A stretch of DNA of 64,000 bases from Saturnia japonica (taxonomy: Eukaryota; Arthropoda; Insecta; Lepidoptera; Saturniidae): NCBI GenBank assembly GCA_033032175.1, contig CM065319.1:15349018-15413017 (forward strand), given 5' to 3'. The first letter of the stretch is position 1, and the number at the start of each line of letters is the position of its first letter. The notes beneath the pieces are model-generated. The model was not told where the DNA came from. It saw only the letters and a program-made list of their open reading frames with translations, and made no database searches. The translations under genes were made by a program, and so were the position numbers. Positions 25,644-39,600 of this stretch are shown piece after piece.

Positions 25644-26884
25644 GTTTATTTACATATTTCCGATTCAAGACTCAGAGCAGTCGTCACTTTATACACACAG
25701 GTTCAATGACTCTAAAATTACCATTGTAAGGTACTCCGTACTTTAATTAATTGGAAAATGATTAAATTATTTATAATTTATTATCAATATAGGTATTAAA
25801 CAACGCGGACGGCTAAATTGTTTGTAATTTCTTTTCCATATTGGGTAATATCACGATGCGCCCGTAATTGCAGCCGTGAACTCGGGGGTCATTTTGGCTG
25901 TATTGTTATTCAAAATTATTACATATATAAATTATTAACACATAACTTCACGTTATCCTCGGTTCGGATCACATTAGAGTTACTTATATACTTCCGAATT
26001 TTATTTATTATTCAACAAATAAGTCACACAGACAGTGAGACACAAATTGCACGCGAAGAATTTAGGGCTGCCATTGCCACATTTGCTAAAAGTTACACAG
26101 TACATATCAAAAACTACACAACAAAAGATTCTACTGTAAAGTGTACATACTCTGTAAATTAATCAAATAATTATACGTTAGAAAGTTTATTAAACTATAT
26201 TATTTTTAGTCGAAATCAAAATTTTAATCACAAAAACATGGACGTTATACATCCATGCTCAAAAATATAAAAAATTAGAAAAGGTTTACTGTTTTACTTC
26301 AATAATAGAAATTATTAGAGTAAACTAGACAAGGTTCATATCTCTAATAATATTTTGGATTACTTATTATTAATGTAGGTAGTGAAAAAACAAAAAGAAG
26401 TCCGAGAAAGTCTGTTTATAAAAAGAAGTACATAATAACAGAATAAATATTTTCATATGTTTTATAAAATGGTAGAAGTACCTCAACGCTAGGGATGCAT
26501 CCATGTTCCTTGCCCACAGAAATATAGGTACTATCTGACATCGATTTTGCTACTTCAATCAAAAAATTTTTTTTAACTAACAACACTAAACGATGATGAA
26601 AGAAATTGAATGAAAAAGCAAATGGCTGACTAAAATCGACGTTTGCTGTCCATAAAACGAATCCGATGTAATTTTATGCATAATGCGCTCTTCATGATAA
26701 TGATTAGCGAAATAAGATTATTGAAAAACTAATAAATATAGATTATAATATATTGGCGACATACAGCCATTGTAAATGACACAAAATATAATATATTATT
26801 AAACCTTAGACTAAACGAATCGTATGATTTTGAAAAAGAATATCAAGTGCCTTTGATGATCGCACGCCCGTTTATATTTCTAAG
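25644..26884. promoter_or_regulatory. Divergent promoter interval between MYND gene and Cdk12
   Basis: The minus-strand start codon (25643) and the Cdk12 leader donor (26884) point away from each other across about 1.2 kb that contains no recognised repeat family. A shared bidirectional promoter is inferred from the arrangement. No clear TATA box or initiator could be assigned. Confidence 0.4.
26482..26541 (-). other. Possible upstream first exon with short ORF
   Basis: An ATG at 26541-26539 opens 20 codons (MSDSTYISVGKEHGCIPSVE) ending GAG|GTACTT, a possible splice donor. It cannot join exon 1 in frame, because a stop precedes the MNDIS start. If it is transcribed it is a 5' leader exon with an upstream ORF, or the start of an unseen alternative transcript. 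This rests on the sequence pattern only. Confidence 0.25.
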
Positions 26885-27310
26885 GTAAGTTAATATTTTA
26901 TTGCATGTTATATTTGTCACAATTAAGCCTTGTGTATAGTCTTAAACCAAAATTAAAAGTGCTTACGATTTACTTATTTTTAGAATTCGCGACTTTTTAT
27001 TATGAATTTATAGTATTTGTTGATATGTTGATACACTGTGCAATATATATTACTTAATTATTTTTAAATATGTGTTCATATGTGTCTTACATTGAATTTC
27101 AATTTCACAAAATATTTGTCTTGATTTGGTACAGTCAACTAAAAATAAGTAAAAAAAATTTCGTTTGTTATAAAACAATATCGTTGCTCATTGAACACTT
27201 TTGCTTACTAATCTATAATTTGCACATTTTCGATGGATTTCCTGATACCATAAAAAATATCTGATGATTGTACTCGATGAAAAATAAAGGTAAACATTTT
27301 TTTGTTACAG
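26884..27310 (+). other. Cdk12: Cdk12 leader intron
   Basis: TTCTAAG|GTAAGT at 26884/26885 is a strong donor, and TTTTTGTTACAG at 27310 is a strong acceptor 54 bases before the Cdk12 ATG. This indicates a non-coding first exon ending at 26884, with an unknown start. Confidence 0.55.
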
Positions 27311-27364
27311 TTGATGTAATGTAAGTGGACAACGTCGGGCGGGGGCTCCGCCCTGCAGGTGACC

Positions 27365-28119
27365 ATGGATAGAAGCTATGACAAACGACATACTAAACAT
27401 CACAAGGAGAAGCATAAGAAGCGTACCCATAAAAAACATAAGACACCAAGCGATGGCCGCGACCTATATGCCACATCTCATACAAATAAACCATTGGTTG
27501 AATACTCTGATGTCAGTTCAGAGGCATTATCTGCCCCTGAAGCAGGCGAGATTGACAGTGAAGCGAGTTCCATTGGCCGTGACATTGCAGTTGATCTTGA
27601 TCGAACGAGAAAAACTCATTCAATGCGTACATTCGTTGGTAACAAAACTATATCAGTTACGACAACAAATAGGAGAGCTGTTGATATGTACAACATAACA
27701 AGAGAAGCAACAACAGCCACCTCAAGAAAACAACGTACAATTGAGTATATTCCAGAACCAGATTTTGACACACATTCAAGGTATAAAAAAAAGAAAGAAA
27801 AGCGAAAGAAGGAAAAGAAGAAGAGGAAGAAGAAGTCAAAGCATCGGTCTAGGTCTGCAAGTCTGGAGAGTGTATCTCCAGATGATAATGTTTTGCAGGA
27901 GCCTACTGTTAGAGTGGTAACTCCACAGAGGTATCAGCAGGTGCCAATAAGCGAGTGGGAGAAGGCATCATCACCTTTGAGAAATGGATCATGTTCTCCT
28001 GTTTCACCAACAACTCCACCTCTGCTGCGACATGAGCATCGCCCAGTTCTTCGAGAGCCTTCAATTCTCCATGATTCTATTCCATTCTCACCTCATCGGG
28101 AAAGATCTCCACCTGTGAG
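27365..28119 (+). CDS. Cdk12: Cdk12 coding exon 1
   Basis: The start ATG at 27365 sits in an ideal context, ACCATGG. The exon runs 251 codons plus 2 nt to donor GTGAG|GTAAGT. It contains His/Lys-rich and Lys-rich stretches, SRSAS, and several SP/TP sites. An in-frame GTG two codons upstream is not used. Confidence 0.92.
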
Positions 28120-31100
28120 GTAAGTTTTTTTTCATTACTGTTATAGATAAAATTATTGAGTTTTGCCATTATGCACGAAGCAAAAACTACCAGATAGATT
28201 TTGATTTTCCTTAAAAAAAAATATCACAATATCTTTATGAGTATTACACTTTATTCTGTCATCCACATGAAGCCATGGACACAGCTAGTTTATATTACAC
28301 ATTATGCAATGATTGACTCTGGTGTGTCTGCTTTTGTACCATCTATAACCAGTTACCTAGAAGTTTTGCCTTAGTTATTGTAGTAGGCCAGCTATGACTT
28401 TTCATGAACGTTTATATTTTGAAACCATCTCAAGTCATTAAGTTATATTATATTTACTCTTAGTATCAATTTTGGAGTCAGTATAAAAAGAAATGTATAT
28501 TACATATATTTCCGCCTGTGAGTAATTTATAATCATTTACATAGGAACTTAAAGTTAATAATTAATACCAAGTAATAAAGTGAGTATTTTATCTATAATA
28601 TAAATATATATTTTCTGAGAACACTTGAATTTTTTCACATTGCTTTTATATTTTGTGAATAGTATTTCTCCCTGCCAGTTATGGTATCAAGTTGGAAAGA
28701 ATCACACAGTTAAATTGTGTAGTGGTACCTACTTACATTAATTTTATTTTTTTGGCTAATTTTAATATATAGTATTATCTGTATTTATCAATTACAAAAG
28801 AATTTAATCTCTTTGTTAATTATTATATTTACCAGTAAACTTTTTCAAAATACAACTAAAAGTAATTTTCATAGTTGATCCTATAAATATTTTTATTTGT
28901 AGCCAAAATTAATTAATAAGTGTCAATATTTTTGTAACCTGAACTCATTGGCCCTCAAACATCAGAAATTATAATACCTTCAAGTATTTTTTTAAATGAA
29001 GTATGTAAAGTTTTATACTAAAACACCAATAGTTAATGTAATAGAATATTACTTTATTTTGCAAAGCTTATAATATAGTAACTAAACAGCTTTATACACA
29101 CTTAGGTAGATATTTAACACCCAGACACAAAACTGACAATAATATGCTCACCACACAAAAGTCAGAGAGACTTGTCAGCATTCATGGCCAAGTGGTAGCA
29201 ACCCTACTGTTGAGTTGAGAGCTCAGATGTACAGGATGGACTTGTGTAATGAAAAATAATGTAAGATCTATTATGTTACCATAGTAGAATCTTAGTTTGA
29301 AACAATAATTGTTGTGTGTGAATTGTTGATATCTGAATACACAGAATAATAATTCGTGTCGTGACTATGATAGCTGTTTTTCACACTTGTTTATTTGGTC
29401 ATAATTGTGCTGCATAAGTAGGGTTGCCTCTTTATTTAGCTAAAATATATAATACAAATATACAAAAACTCAAGGTTTTATAGCTCTACTTAAATGCCTT
29501 TCGGTATTATAATTAGCGAGGCAAACTAAATTAATTGTATCTATATTATTATTAATATAGTCTGTAGTTCAGTCTGTACATGTATTATTTTTTTTTTTTC
29601 AAATTGTCTATAGCATGTCTATTATAATGGACATTGACCACGAAAATAGCATTAACATATTTTTTCTTTCTGTTTGTACGTTCGGATTTAACTCAAAAAC
29701 GGCTTAACCGATTTTGATGAAATTTTGTAGATGGGAAACATGTTTTGTTATTGGCAGGCTATATATGTCATTTTATAATTGATATGCTATAAAAATTGTC
29801 AATGATATGAGTAAAAATAAAATTGCGAGACTCCAATAATTACTGCTAAAAAACGCGTGAGGAGCCGCGGCGCACCGCTAGTTAATAATATTTCGTTAAC
29901 AATATAAATTGTCCAATAAGTCGCATTGGGGTTCGATTTTTCGCTGAACATTTATTATAATACATACATAATTATATTTTCAATGTGTGCTGTTGAATTA
30001 AATGGATTCATTTGTGTAATTTTACAGCCGAGATATTATATTGTGTCAGTGTGCACTTTGCTCGCTCGGTGCTTGTTATCTTATCACTATGACGATTTCT
30101 TTCCCCTAAACACCAAGTAGAAGTCAACTTGAACTAATTTATAGGTGGCTAGCAGTGCCCCCCGACTTCGCACGCATTTATTGCACAGTGTATATATTTT
30201 CCTTTCGTAATTTTATTTATTGTCAATTATTGTTTATTTTCAATTGTTATAAAAGCCTATCATTTGTGGAATAATGAATGCACTTGCCGTGTAGAATATT
30301 CTTCAAAATCGATTTTTTTTTTTACGATTTCGGAATTTTTACGTTTCATATATAGCCTATCATTAATTGGAATAACTTATACATTTTTTCAAAATTGGTT
30401 GAGGGATTAATTAAATATAAAATGGTTTGATCATTTTTACGATTTGTAGAAGCGTTATGAATAATTACTATAACCCATCCATGATGGAGTGACTTATACT
30501 TCCCGTCGTTTTGAGTTAAATCCAAAAAAAAAAAAATTCGTGAAATTCGTGATCAGTGAGTGATCTATATAAAGGGGATGTTATGAAATTTGAAAAAAAA
30601 AAAAAAACATGTACAGACAGAACAACAGATTTAAAACATTCTTACTTATATTTTAATTCTGTAAGTTGCGTTTTGTATTTTGATAATTTTAAGTTTAAAC
30701 ATTTCAATGCGGTAAATTAGTGAAGTTAGGTGATAGGGCTTTTTCTATGGCTAACTACCAACCTCAAGTTGAAAATCTGTCGCGTCCTATGTATAGGTGT
30801 ATTCTTAGAGCTGGTCTTCTACTAGGCTTAACGTGTTACCATTTTGGGCCACATCGTCACTTAACATCAGGTGAGATTATGGAATCTATAAACGATAAGA
30901 AATAATAATAGAAAAGTCACGAAATATTTATGGCACATAGGACATCTCTTTATTGTTACGAATTTGATATTTTTCTAAATTTTTCATTGGTCAATTAACA
31001 CCGATTGTTTGACTTTGGCTATTATTACAACTCGCTATGCCCGCGGCTCCGCTCGGGTGAACTGCACAATTATTGTTTACTAGCTGTGCTCGTGGCTTCG

Positions 31101-34100
31101 CTCACGTGGATTACAGAATACCCGCGCGAATCTGGCTCCCTCGCTCCCGGCTATTTTAAATACAAAAATGCTTATTGTGGGTTTTCCTTAGAAGATAGAT
31201 GTAAACTCTCCCGGACTTTTTTGTAGGTCTTTTTAATGCCTATGATTATGTAGTAAGTACATTAATTTGCTATATATCTTATGATTTACTCAGAATAAGC
31301 CATTTAAGCGCCCGAATTGATTAACCCTTATTCTTTTTCTAAAATAAAAGTAGCCTAAATTACTTCCTATATCATCAGCTATCTATCAGTGAAAGTCCCG
31401 TCAAAATCGATCCAGCCGTTTCGGAGATAAAGATATCGTGAATTATTTTTTTCATAAGAACCAAGTCTGTAAAGAAGAGTAATACAAAAAAACAAGGATC
31501 AAAATCTATACAGTCGTTTTTACGTGGTGTGCGCAAACCTCTATAATTGTCTTTATCTAGATTATGTTGTTATAACCGAATTAAATAGTAATTTGAATCA
31601 TTTCTGTTTAATTATTAATACCAGCGGTCGCCCAATGTTCGAAATTCGACCAGCGACATTTTAATCATAGACTTTTGTATGACATTTGCAGTATGAACAT
31701 AAACAATGAATATTATGTCACTTGCTGTCACTTTTCATTTAGTGACAATGTTAATATTTTGAGGGGTCTAAGTTCAATGGCAAGATGACAAGGTCGGTAG
31801 AAATGATGGTAGTCGTTTTTACCGATAAAATAACTGAGATCTAACGGGTACCAAGATGCATTGTTTGCAGTTTTGTTAATTATAGCTGTAGGAATGTACC
31901 TTCCTCAAATCATTTACAAAGCAATCTGTTACTTTCTTTAATATGAGATTACATGTCTAAATCTAAGTTACTACAATAATATACTTTTTTTTTACGTTAA
32001 ACTATTCTATCGTTTTAAAGGAGAAGAAAAAAGTCAACGACGCCGCACACGCCGTCTGCACCCCCATACCATGAAACTGTAACGATAGATTCGGAGACTG
32101 ACCAAGATTACGAACGTAGTCGGCGTGACTACTGGCACGAACACCACAGGCTGCAGTCGCCGATCATGGTGCCAGGTGGGAGTTCTCATATAACTCAGTC
32201 AAATATCAAAATTCTTTATTAGTTTAGTCACAGAGTAATTGCTCCTGCCGTCTCTAAATTTAGTTACTTACGCCCGATTGTAGCGCCTGGGACCAGTGAA
32301 AAATATTTCAATCGTTTATGGCATGTTCGAAAAGCGCATTTATTACATTTTAACGTTTAATAAAGCCAACCTACATTATAGATGGTTTTTATTGTACGTT
32401 GGTAGGTACATCTTCACTCTTAGGGGGTGTCATATTATAAATTATTAATCAGGTACGTATTGTATAGTATCTGTTATTAAATTATTTCATTAGGTAGACA
32501 CTTATTATTGTGTATGGTTATCACTCCTTGTAGGGAGCTGGGTTTCTGTTACTCTTCTGTGGCTTAGTGATGAAACCGGAACTGTTTGAGTGAAAAATAC
32601 ATAACTATCAATTTCTCCGCGTATGTGATTTTTTTTCTCTCTTTATTTAAGGGGCTTTTACAGTTGGTGTGTGCCAGTCCCATCAGAGCATATCCAAATT
32701 CAACAAAAATACACAAATTTCTACAGTAAATAAAACTATTAACAATATAGTTCCACAGCATACCAGTCTAACTGGAAGTCGGTTCCGCTAGTATACTGTG
32801 GAACATACCTACATCTAAAAAACATAACTCTAAACTTCAAATTAAAGGACTTCTGCTTATTTAATACCTAACACTTTATTTATTTATTAGGACTGCCAGT
32901 GCCAGTAGTCAGTGTATTAAGTGCAGTTACAGAAAAAAAAAAAAATTTGAAAAAGAATATATCATAACATGCGCAGAGTAGATAAAAGTACATGAAATGA
33001 ATAAAAAAACGTTTTAACATGTTATTAGGAAATTACGTCACATAATTAATTATATACAAACAATTATAATAGCGAAAATAAACATCAATGTCAGCTGTAA
33101 TTTTTATAAGTATTTTATTGTTTCATAATAAATAACTCAGCTAGTTTATTCTTGAATAATAGTATTTATAATTATTGCTCATGAGCCGTTGCGGTGATTA
33201 CATACCTGCTTTTCTTTGTTATGATTTATCAGATTCCCCTGTGCATGAGAGTCGTCAACGGGAGTACAGCCCTCGTCGCAGCCACCGCAAGCGCAGCCCG
33301 CGGCGGGGGCACCACATTCGGGAACAGAGGCATCGAGAGGTGAAGACTATGCACAGGTTGGTTCACCAGCTATGGGCTTTCGAAGCCGTCTTTCAAGTAA
33401 TTACATCATAACAAAATATCTTTTATTCAATTTAGGCCCCATGAAGGCACTTATGAATTTCAAAACACTACCACCGGTTCGGTAAATATCCCAGGCATCG
33501 AGAAGAACCGACAAGAAACTCGATTGTGTTTATCAACATCTTATTATCATTTTTTTTTAATTGGTTTTACAGTATCTATTTAATTATATACAATGATTAT
33601 CATTTTCAGTAGATGTACAGAGAGGAAGTCATATCCAGACATCACCATCATTCACGTAATCATCCTTTCCCCATAATACCCCTTCGACAATAAAACCTGC
33701 TTAACATGATTCTTGAACTTATTATCCGGCAAATCGTTAATGTGCTTAGGAAGTTTTTTATAGAACCTAATACAATTACCTAAAAAACTTATTTGTTTTA
33801 CAAAGTCTATAAGACGGAATGACTATTTAATATTTATTTCTAGTATTGAAATTATGCGTGTCAGTTACAAGTTCAAAATTATTTTCATTTTTCCGAACAT
33901 ACATTATAAATTTCCAAGATGTATTGGGAAGGAAAAGTTAAGATACTAAATTCTTGAAATCTATTCCTCAGTGATCCGCGTGGTTTTAACCCTGGTGCGG
34001 AAAATCTGTGCTTATCTGAAAATACTATAGAGGACGTATAATTATAATACACTATAAAAATAATAATATTCACTTATACGATACACGTGAACAATATATC

Positions 34101-36621
34101 ACGCTGGCTATGACGCCTTTCCCCAAAGCTTTGTAATACGCAGGCACACATACACACACGTACAAAGTGGAGACCGAGATACTATGAAATACTGTATAAG
34201 GTATTCTATCTCATTCTTTCCTCGCAGGCTAAATTCTATAGATGTATGTATTCTATAGTGTCGCTTTTTAGTTTCATCGCGTTTCAAATCATAACGGAAC
34301 TAAAAAGGTTTTATTTATTTTTTGTCAAATCAAAGACACATTCACAAAATATTACAATAACAAATACATCACAAGTTGAGGACTGTATCATATCTTTACA
34401 GGAAATTAAAGATGTCAATATCAAGATTTTTATTAACATCGCGTTAACTATAATTTCGGGATTAGGCGATTCACTTTATCACTTCAAAAACTATTTTATT
34501 GGATTGGGGAGGGGGGGGGGGGTTTAAATTCGTAGTGGTTATAACTTGAGAGTCGGGTGTGTTTAGATGAATGTAAAACCGTGCAGATCACACAGTCGGA
34601 ACTCGTTGAAGCGGCGCCGGTCTGTGTCGCGCGGCAGGCGGCGTGACTCGACGGCCTCGCCACCGCGGCACCGCCTGCGACATCGAGATCTTTCCAAGGA
34701 ACGACACAGGTATACATCCATGTTTATCTAAGAGACGTTGCATATCATATAGTCATGGGTAACTCAGCCAAATTTCTTGTATCGATTCAATAACTCAAGC
34801 GCAGCTTACTGCGTTGGTGCTTTGAACTAACTCAAATTTACGCCATGACGCAGCAAAATGGTCGATAGACGCGCGTCATCTGAACCCTTGACCGACTAGG
34901 CGCCGCGCCGTGCCGCGGCCGGTGTGCTATGCACCAACACATTTATGCAATTGATAAAATTGAAGTCTAATGTCGAAATAACAGTTTTTTACTATATAAA
35001 TATGAAAGTATATATGTTACTTTTAATAAAAAACACCGATTTTTTATATGTTTTTGTCTGTCTGTCTGTTTGTTTTTTCCGGGCAATCTCCGAAACCGTT
35101 GGACCGATACTGACATCTTTCACTGATATATAGCTGATGTTATTAGGAATAACTTCAGTTACTTATATTTTATAAAAAGAATTAGGGTTCCGCGCAAATG
35201 AAAAAAAAAGGAATTGGTTATGGTCAATCAATTCGGGCGCTTAATTGCTCACGTTGAGTAAACTATAAGAAATAATATATCAAATACATGTGCTACTTAA
35301 ATAATTTTAAATATTAAAAATACATCCAAAAAATCATCAAAAGCATATGTCTATCTTCTAAGAATCACCCACAATAAGCATAGCGGGAACGGGAGTAGCT
35401 CGATTATACCGTATGCCCGATCGACGGTATTCTGTAAAGAACGCGAACGAAATCGCGTGCAAAGCTAGTTTGGAATAAGTGTGTTGACTCATCCGGCGCA
35501 GTAAACTGAGTTGATGCAATTGCGCGACGTAGTGTTACCCCATGCCTAAATTGTGATCAAAGCGGTCACTACATTAATATGTCTATAACCACCTATAGCT
35601 CATATTAAGAGATGTATGGCAGAAAAAAATAATATTTGGGGGACTTTCTCTACTTGGGGCAGCCCAACTGGTGGAATACTTCCACCCTACAAAAGATCGC
35701 AGCCGAATATCCTTGTACTGTGTTTCAGCGGTTTCCAGACCTCCTTGGGGAAGACGGGTTCAAGGTCAGTAACCGCTTACCATCAGGCGGGCCGAACGCT
35801 CATTTGCCAACATTTTAAACGATGCTAACACCAATATACACAAACATTACTGTGAGCTTTTACACTGCAGTTCAACGCATAGGGTACAAGAAATCTATAT
35901 AAAATTCATACATTACATACATGTTTGTGTGAATACAAGTGTCAGTCTTATATCAAGCCATTAATCAGTAATCTGTTGTTTGAGTACTGTGTTGGATAGG
36001 CAAACGGACACTAACCCCAAAAAAAGAAAAATTATGTACTTGAAAACAACCCTAATATTACAAATAATACACATCATTATATCAATTTTTTTTAGAAATA
36101 ATATTGATTTATATTTTTGGATTATTAAATAAGATCGAATATTTGGGCTGTTCTTCATGTCATACGAAACACCAATAAAGCGCATGACGTCATTCGTGTG
36201 TAAGCGAACGTTACCCAATTGGTGCGTTGAGCTGACATTTGCTGTTTTCTTCGTTTAGTACTTACGTCACGCGGTTTGCGGTATAGTTTGCGCGGCAATT
36301 TAGAAATGTATACGTTTCGGTGGTAGTTTTAGTAATTATAATGCTTTATTTATATGAAATTATATTTTTCCTGGCTTTATAAATCCACAATGATTAATAA
36401 TTAACACTTTCTGAAAAGTTGTTCTGTTGCCTATCGGTCTGTCTCAATGCGTGTTGCTAACCTTATTTTTAAAACTAGAAATATGTCGCTTTGCTACAGG
36501 AAAATTTTCTCATTTTATGGTGTGTTGAGGATACGCAGTAACTAGACATTTTGGTCGTAAATGTATAGATAGTTTAATGTATACATAGTAGATTTCAAGG
36601 TTTCAAATAATCATCAGTACT

Positions 36622-36652
<31 letters not shown>

Positions 36653-39600
36653 GAGAACTAATTCATTTATTACAATTGAATACAATTTTTGCTCAGAATC
36701 GAAAGATATTCGAATATTATTTTATATTGACGATTCGATTATAGAGGAAATAAATAATTTATTATTGAACATTACTCTAGGCTTAGACATGACTCGCCTA
36801 GTCCGCCCACAGTGTTGCAGAGGAAAATAGACTTCAAAGAGAAAATCAGTGATACCAGTCTATTTGCTGAACTAGTCAAGGACAAACATAAAAGAGCTAA
36901 GGTAATTAACAAAAAAAAAGATATTTTTTACAAACCTTTATTTGTTTCTCATAAACACTTTCATGATTTTATATTTGTTTTTATTTGTCATTATTTAGCA
37001 TTTAACTATATCTGCACTGAAATAAAGTAGATGCAGAAGGTTGAGCACACTGAAAGCCTGATTACACAAAGATTAAACTGATAAAAACCAATATGTTTTT
37101 GGTAGTTGTAAATTTTCAACTTCAAGGCGCTAAAGTTGCCGGCCGTCCCTGAGGGCCTTCCAACTTCTATATTCGGGGCAAAATTGTACTGAACGCTTTT
37201 TTCAGTCCCGTCACGCATTTAAATTTTTTCTGTCCTCAAATCCGAATTTCCAAAGCTGGCAACTCTAATGGTATAGTTCAGACAAACACTGAAAATGTCT
37301 TACTATGATACTAGACCATATATAACAAAAACTAGTTCAGTTACAACACAGACGAGACGTACAAAGAACGTAAAAAATCTTGTAAAATAAAAACCATTTT
37401 CAGAAATTAGAAGAGATCTTAAACCAAAAGGAGGAAGAGTCACAGGGTGCAGTGTCTTCGATCACTTCCATAAACAATCCAGAGGTGCTGACCATTGATG
37501 AGCTTTCAAACACGACAGCAGATAGCTCTATGGAAGTAAGATTTTTATAATTGTAAAAGCTTTTCATATTATTTATTCTCATTGCGGTTTTCTGTCATTG
37601 GAGTGATATTTTTTTTAAATATTGGTTGCAGGTGTCATCAGTTATTAACAGTCATTAATATTATTTAAACATAGGCATCAAAAGTTTGGCAATGATGGCT
37701 AAGTGGTAGCATGTACGGACCCTCGTCGAATCCGAGTTCGAATCCGTACAAGGAGCCCGAGCTTTCGGTGAAGGAAAACATCACGATGAAACCATGGAAT
37801 GGTGGTCGCGTATTTGCTAAAGCCCGCCTGGCTAGCTTACCACTCTCAAGTTGAAAATCTGTCGCCAAGCACCTATATGTGTGTTTCCGCAGCGCCACTT
37901 GAGAGGCAGTTTTCCGACTAGTTTTATCTTGGGCCACATCATCATTTAAAATTAGGTGAAATTGTGGCCATAACGCTAAAATCTATAAACAATAATAAAA
38001 AGAAATATACCTTTAATTTGGCAACGGCGTAAAAGCCTTGAGAGCAGGGAATTTAATAATACAACTTTATATATAAATTGATTTAAATTTTGTTGTTATA
38101 AACAGTTTAAAGTGTAATACATAATAATTATTGTGCAATTAAGACAGATCTCGTGGTGCAGTGGTAGTAAGCCCTGGTTCGATCCCCGCCCATGACTAAC
38201 TTTTGTGTGATATCTTTATGTGTATGTATATCAGCTGTTTAGTTACCATAGTAAAAGCTTTGCTTAGTTTAGAATTAAATGGCCGTGTTTGAAATTGTGT
38301 CACCATATTGATTTATTGTAAACAAACAGGTGTCTAAAGAGAACGGCGAAGCCCCAATCGAACCCCTAACGGAGATACAACAGGCTGTTATGGACATTCC
38401 GATGCCGGCGCAGAGAGACGAGGATTCGATATCTCAAACGCCGATGATCCCACCGCCGGAGTTCAACTCGTTTGCAAGTTGCCTGACTAATGGACCGGAA
38501 CCAGTTGTTGAAAGTGTAGAGGTAGTTTTCGTTAATTTTACCGCAGTAATAAACGAGATATGTACAACGTTCTATAAAACGTGGGAAAAATGTTTATTTA
38601 ATTAGGATATTTTATTAGGCGATTTTATTGTTAGTTAACATTATTTTTTCACTTTAAAATTGCTTTGGTTCCGTTATTCAATAGTTATCCGTATACATTA
38701 TATACAATATATTTATGCTATTTCAGAAGGCGCCTTCACCTCCTCTACCGTCTCCGACCAGCGCTCCTCCGTTACCGCCTCTGCCTAAGGTGTGTGGTAG
38801 TGTGGTCGAGGGCGTCTACCAAAATAATCAGCAACCCAACAAGAATAAACCGAAAAGCCTTACCAAATTACCCATGCCACCTAACACACAGGTGAGTTGG
38901 TAGAAGTAGTATACATGCCACTTAATACACATATGAGTTGGTAAAGGTAGTATCCATGCCACATAAATATACAGATGGCTGGCAGAAGTAGTACCTATGT
39001 AACCTAATACACAGATGAGTTGGTAGAAGTAGTACCCGTGCTACTTAAACACACAGATGAGCGGTAGAAGTAGTACCTATGCAACCTAATACACAAATGA
39101 GTTGGTAGAAGTAGTACTTATGCCTTAAATACACAGATGAGTTTTCAGGGTAGTACCCATGCCACTTAAAAACACAGTTGAGTGATAGAAGTAGTACCTA
39201 TCTAACCTAATACACAGATGAGATGGTAGAAGTAGTACCCATGCCACTTAAATACAAAGATGAGTCGCAGAAGTAGTACCCATGTCACTTAACAAACAGT
39301 TGAGTTGGTAGAAGTAGTATCCATGCCAATTAATACACAGTTCAGTTGGATGAAGTATTAAACATTCCACGAAATATACAGATAACTTAATCAGTACAGC
39401 CTTTCTACAATAAAACAAATCGGTGTCATCGCATTATATTGAAGACTACGCGCACGAAGTCGCGTACATAATTCATAATAAAAAATGTTTTATTGGTAAT
39501 TGTAATGAATTCTTACTATTAAGGTGGACGACTTGAAGACCCTCGCCAACGATAGTCCATTGAGCACGCCATCGCCGAGCCCTGTTAAGAAGCCAGAAAA

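Larger units (their letters stand above)
28120..32020 (+). other. Cdk12: Cdk12 intron 1
   Basis: The longest Cdk12 intron (3.9 kb). It holds SINE pieces (about 29185-29340 and 30725-30870) and GCTGTG-head repeats (about 29630-29885 reverse, 31018-31445). No further exon is supported. Confidence 0.7.

Noticed and set aside
25396..25746. Plus-strand 116-aa ORF
   Set aside because: Antisense shadow of MYND-gene exon 1, with low-complexity Ser/Pro composition.
26482..26541. Alternative N-terminal exon of the MYND protein
   Set aside because: An in-frame stop precedes the MNDIS start and the phase does not fit later acceptors. It is kept only as a possible leader exon.
37690..37760. Possible tRNA gene
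   Set aside because: The A and B boxes belong to a repeated SINE with a shared body, and the acceptor stem does not form.
38892..39375. CRISPR-like spaced repeats
   Set aside because: The units are contiguous, imperfect and intronic in an animal gene. It is a minisatellite, not a CRISPR array.
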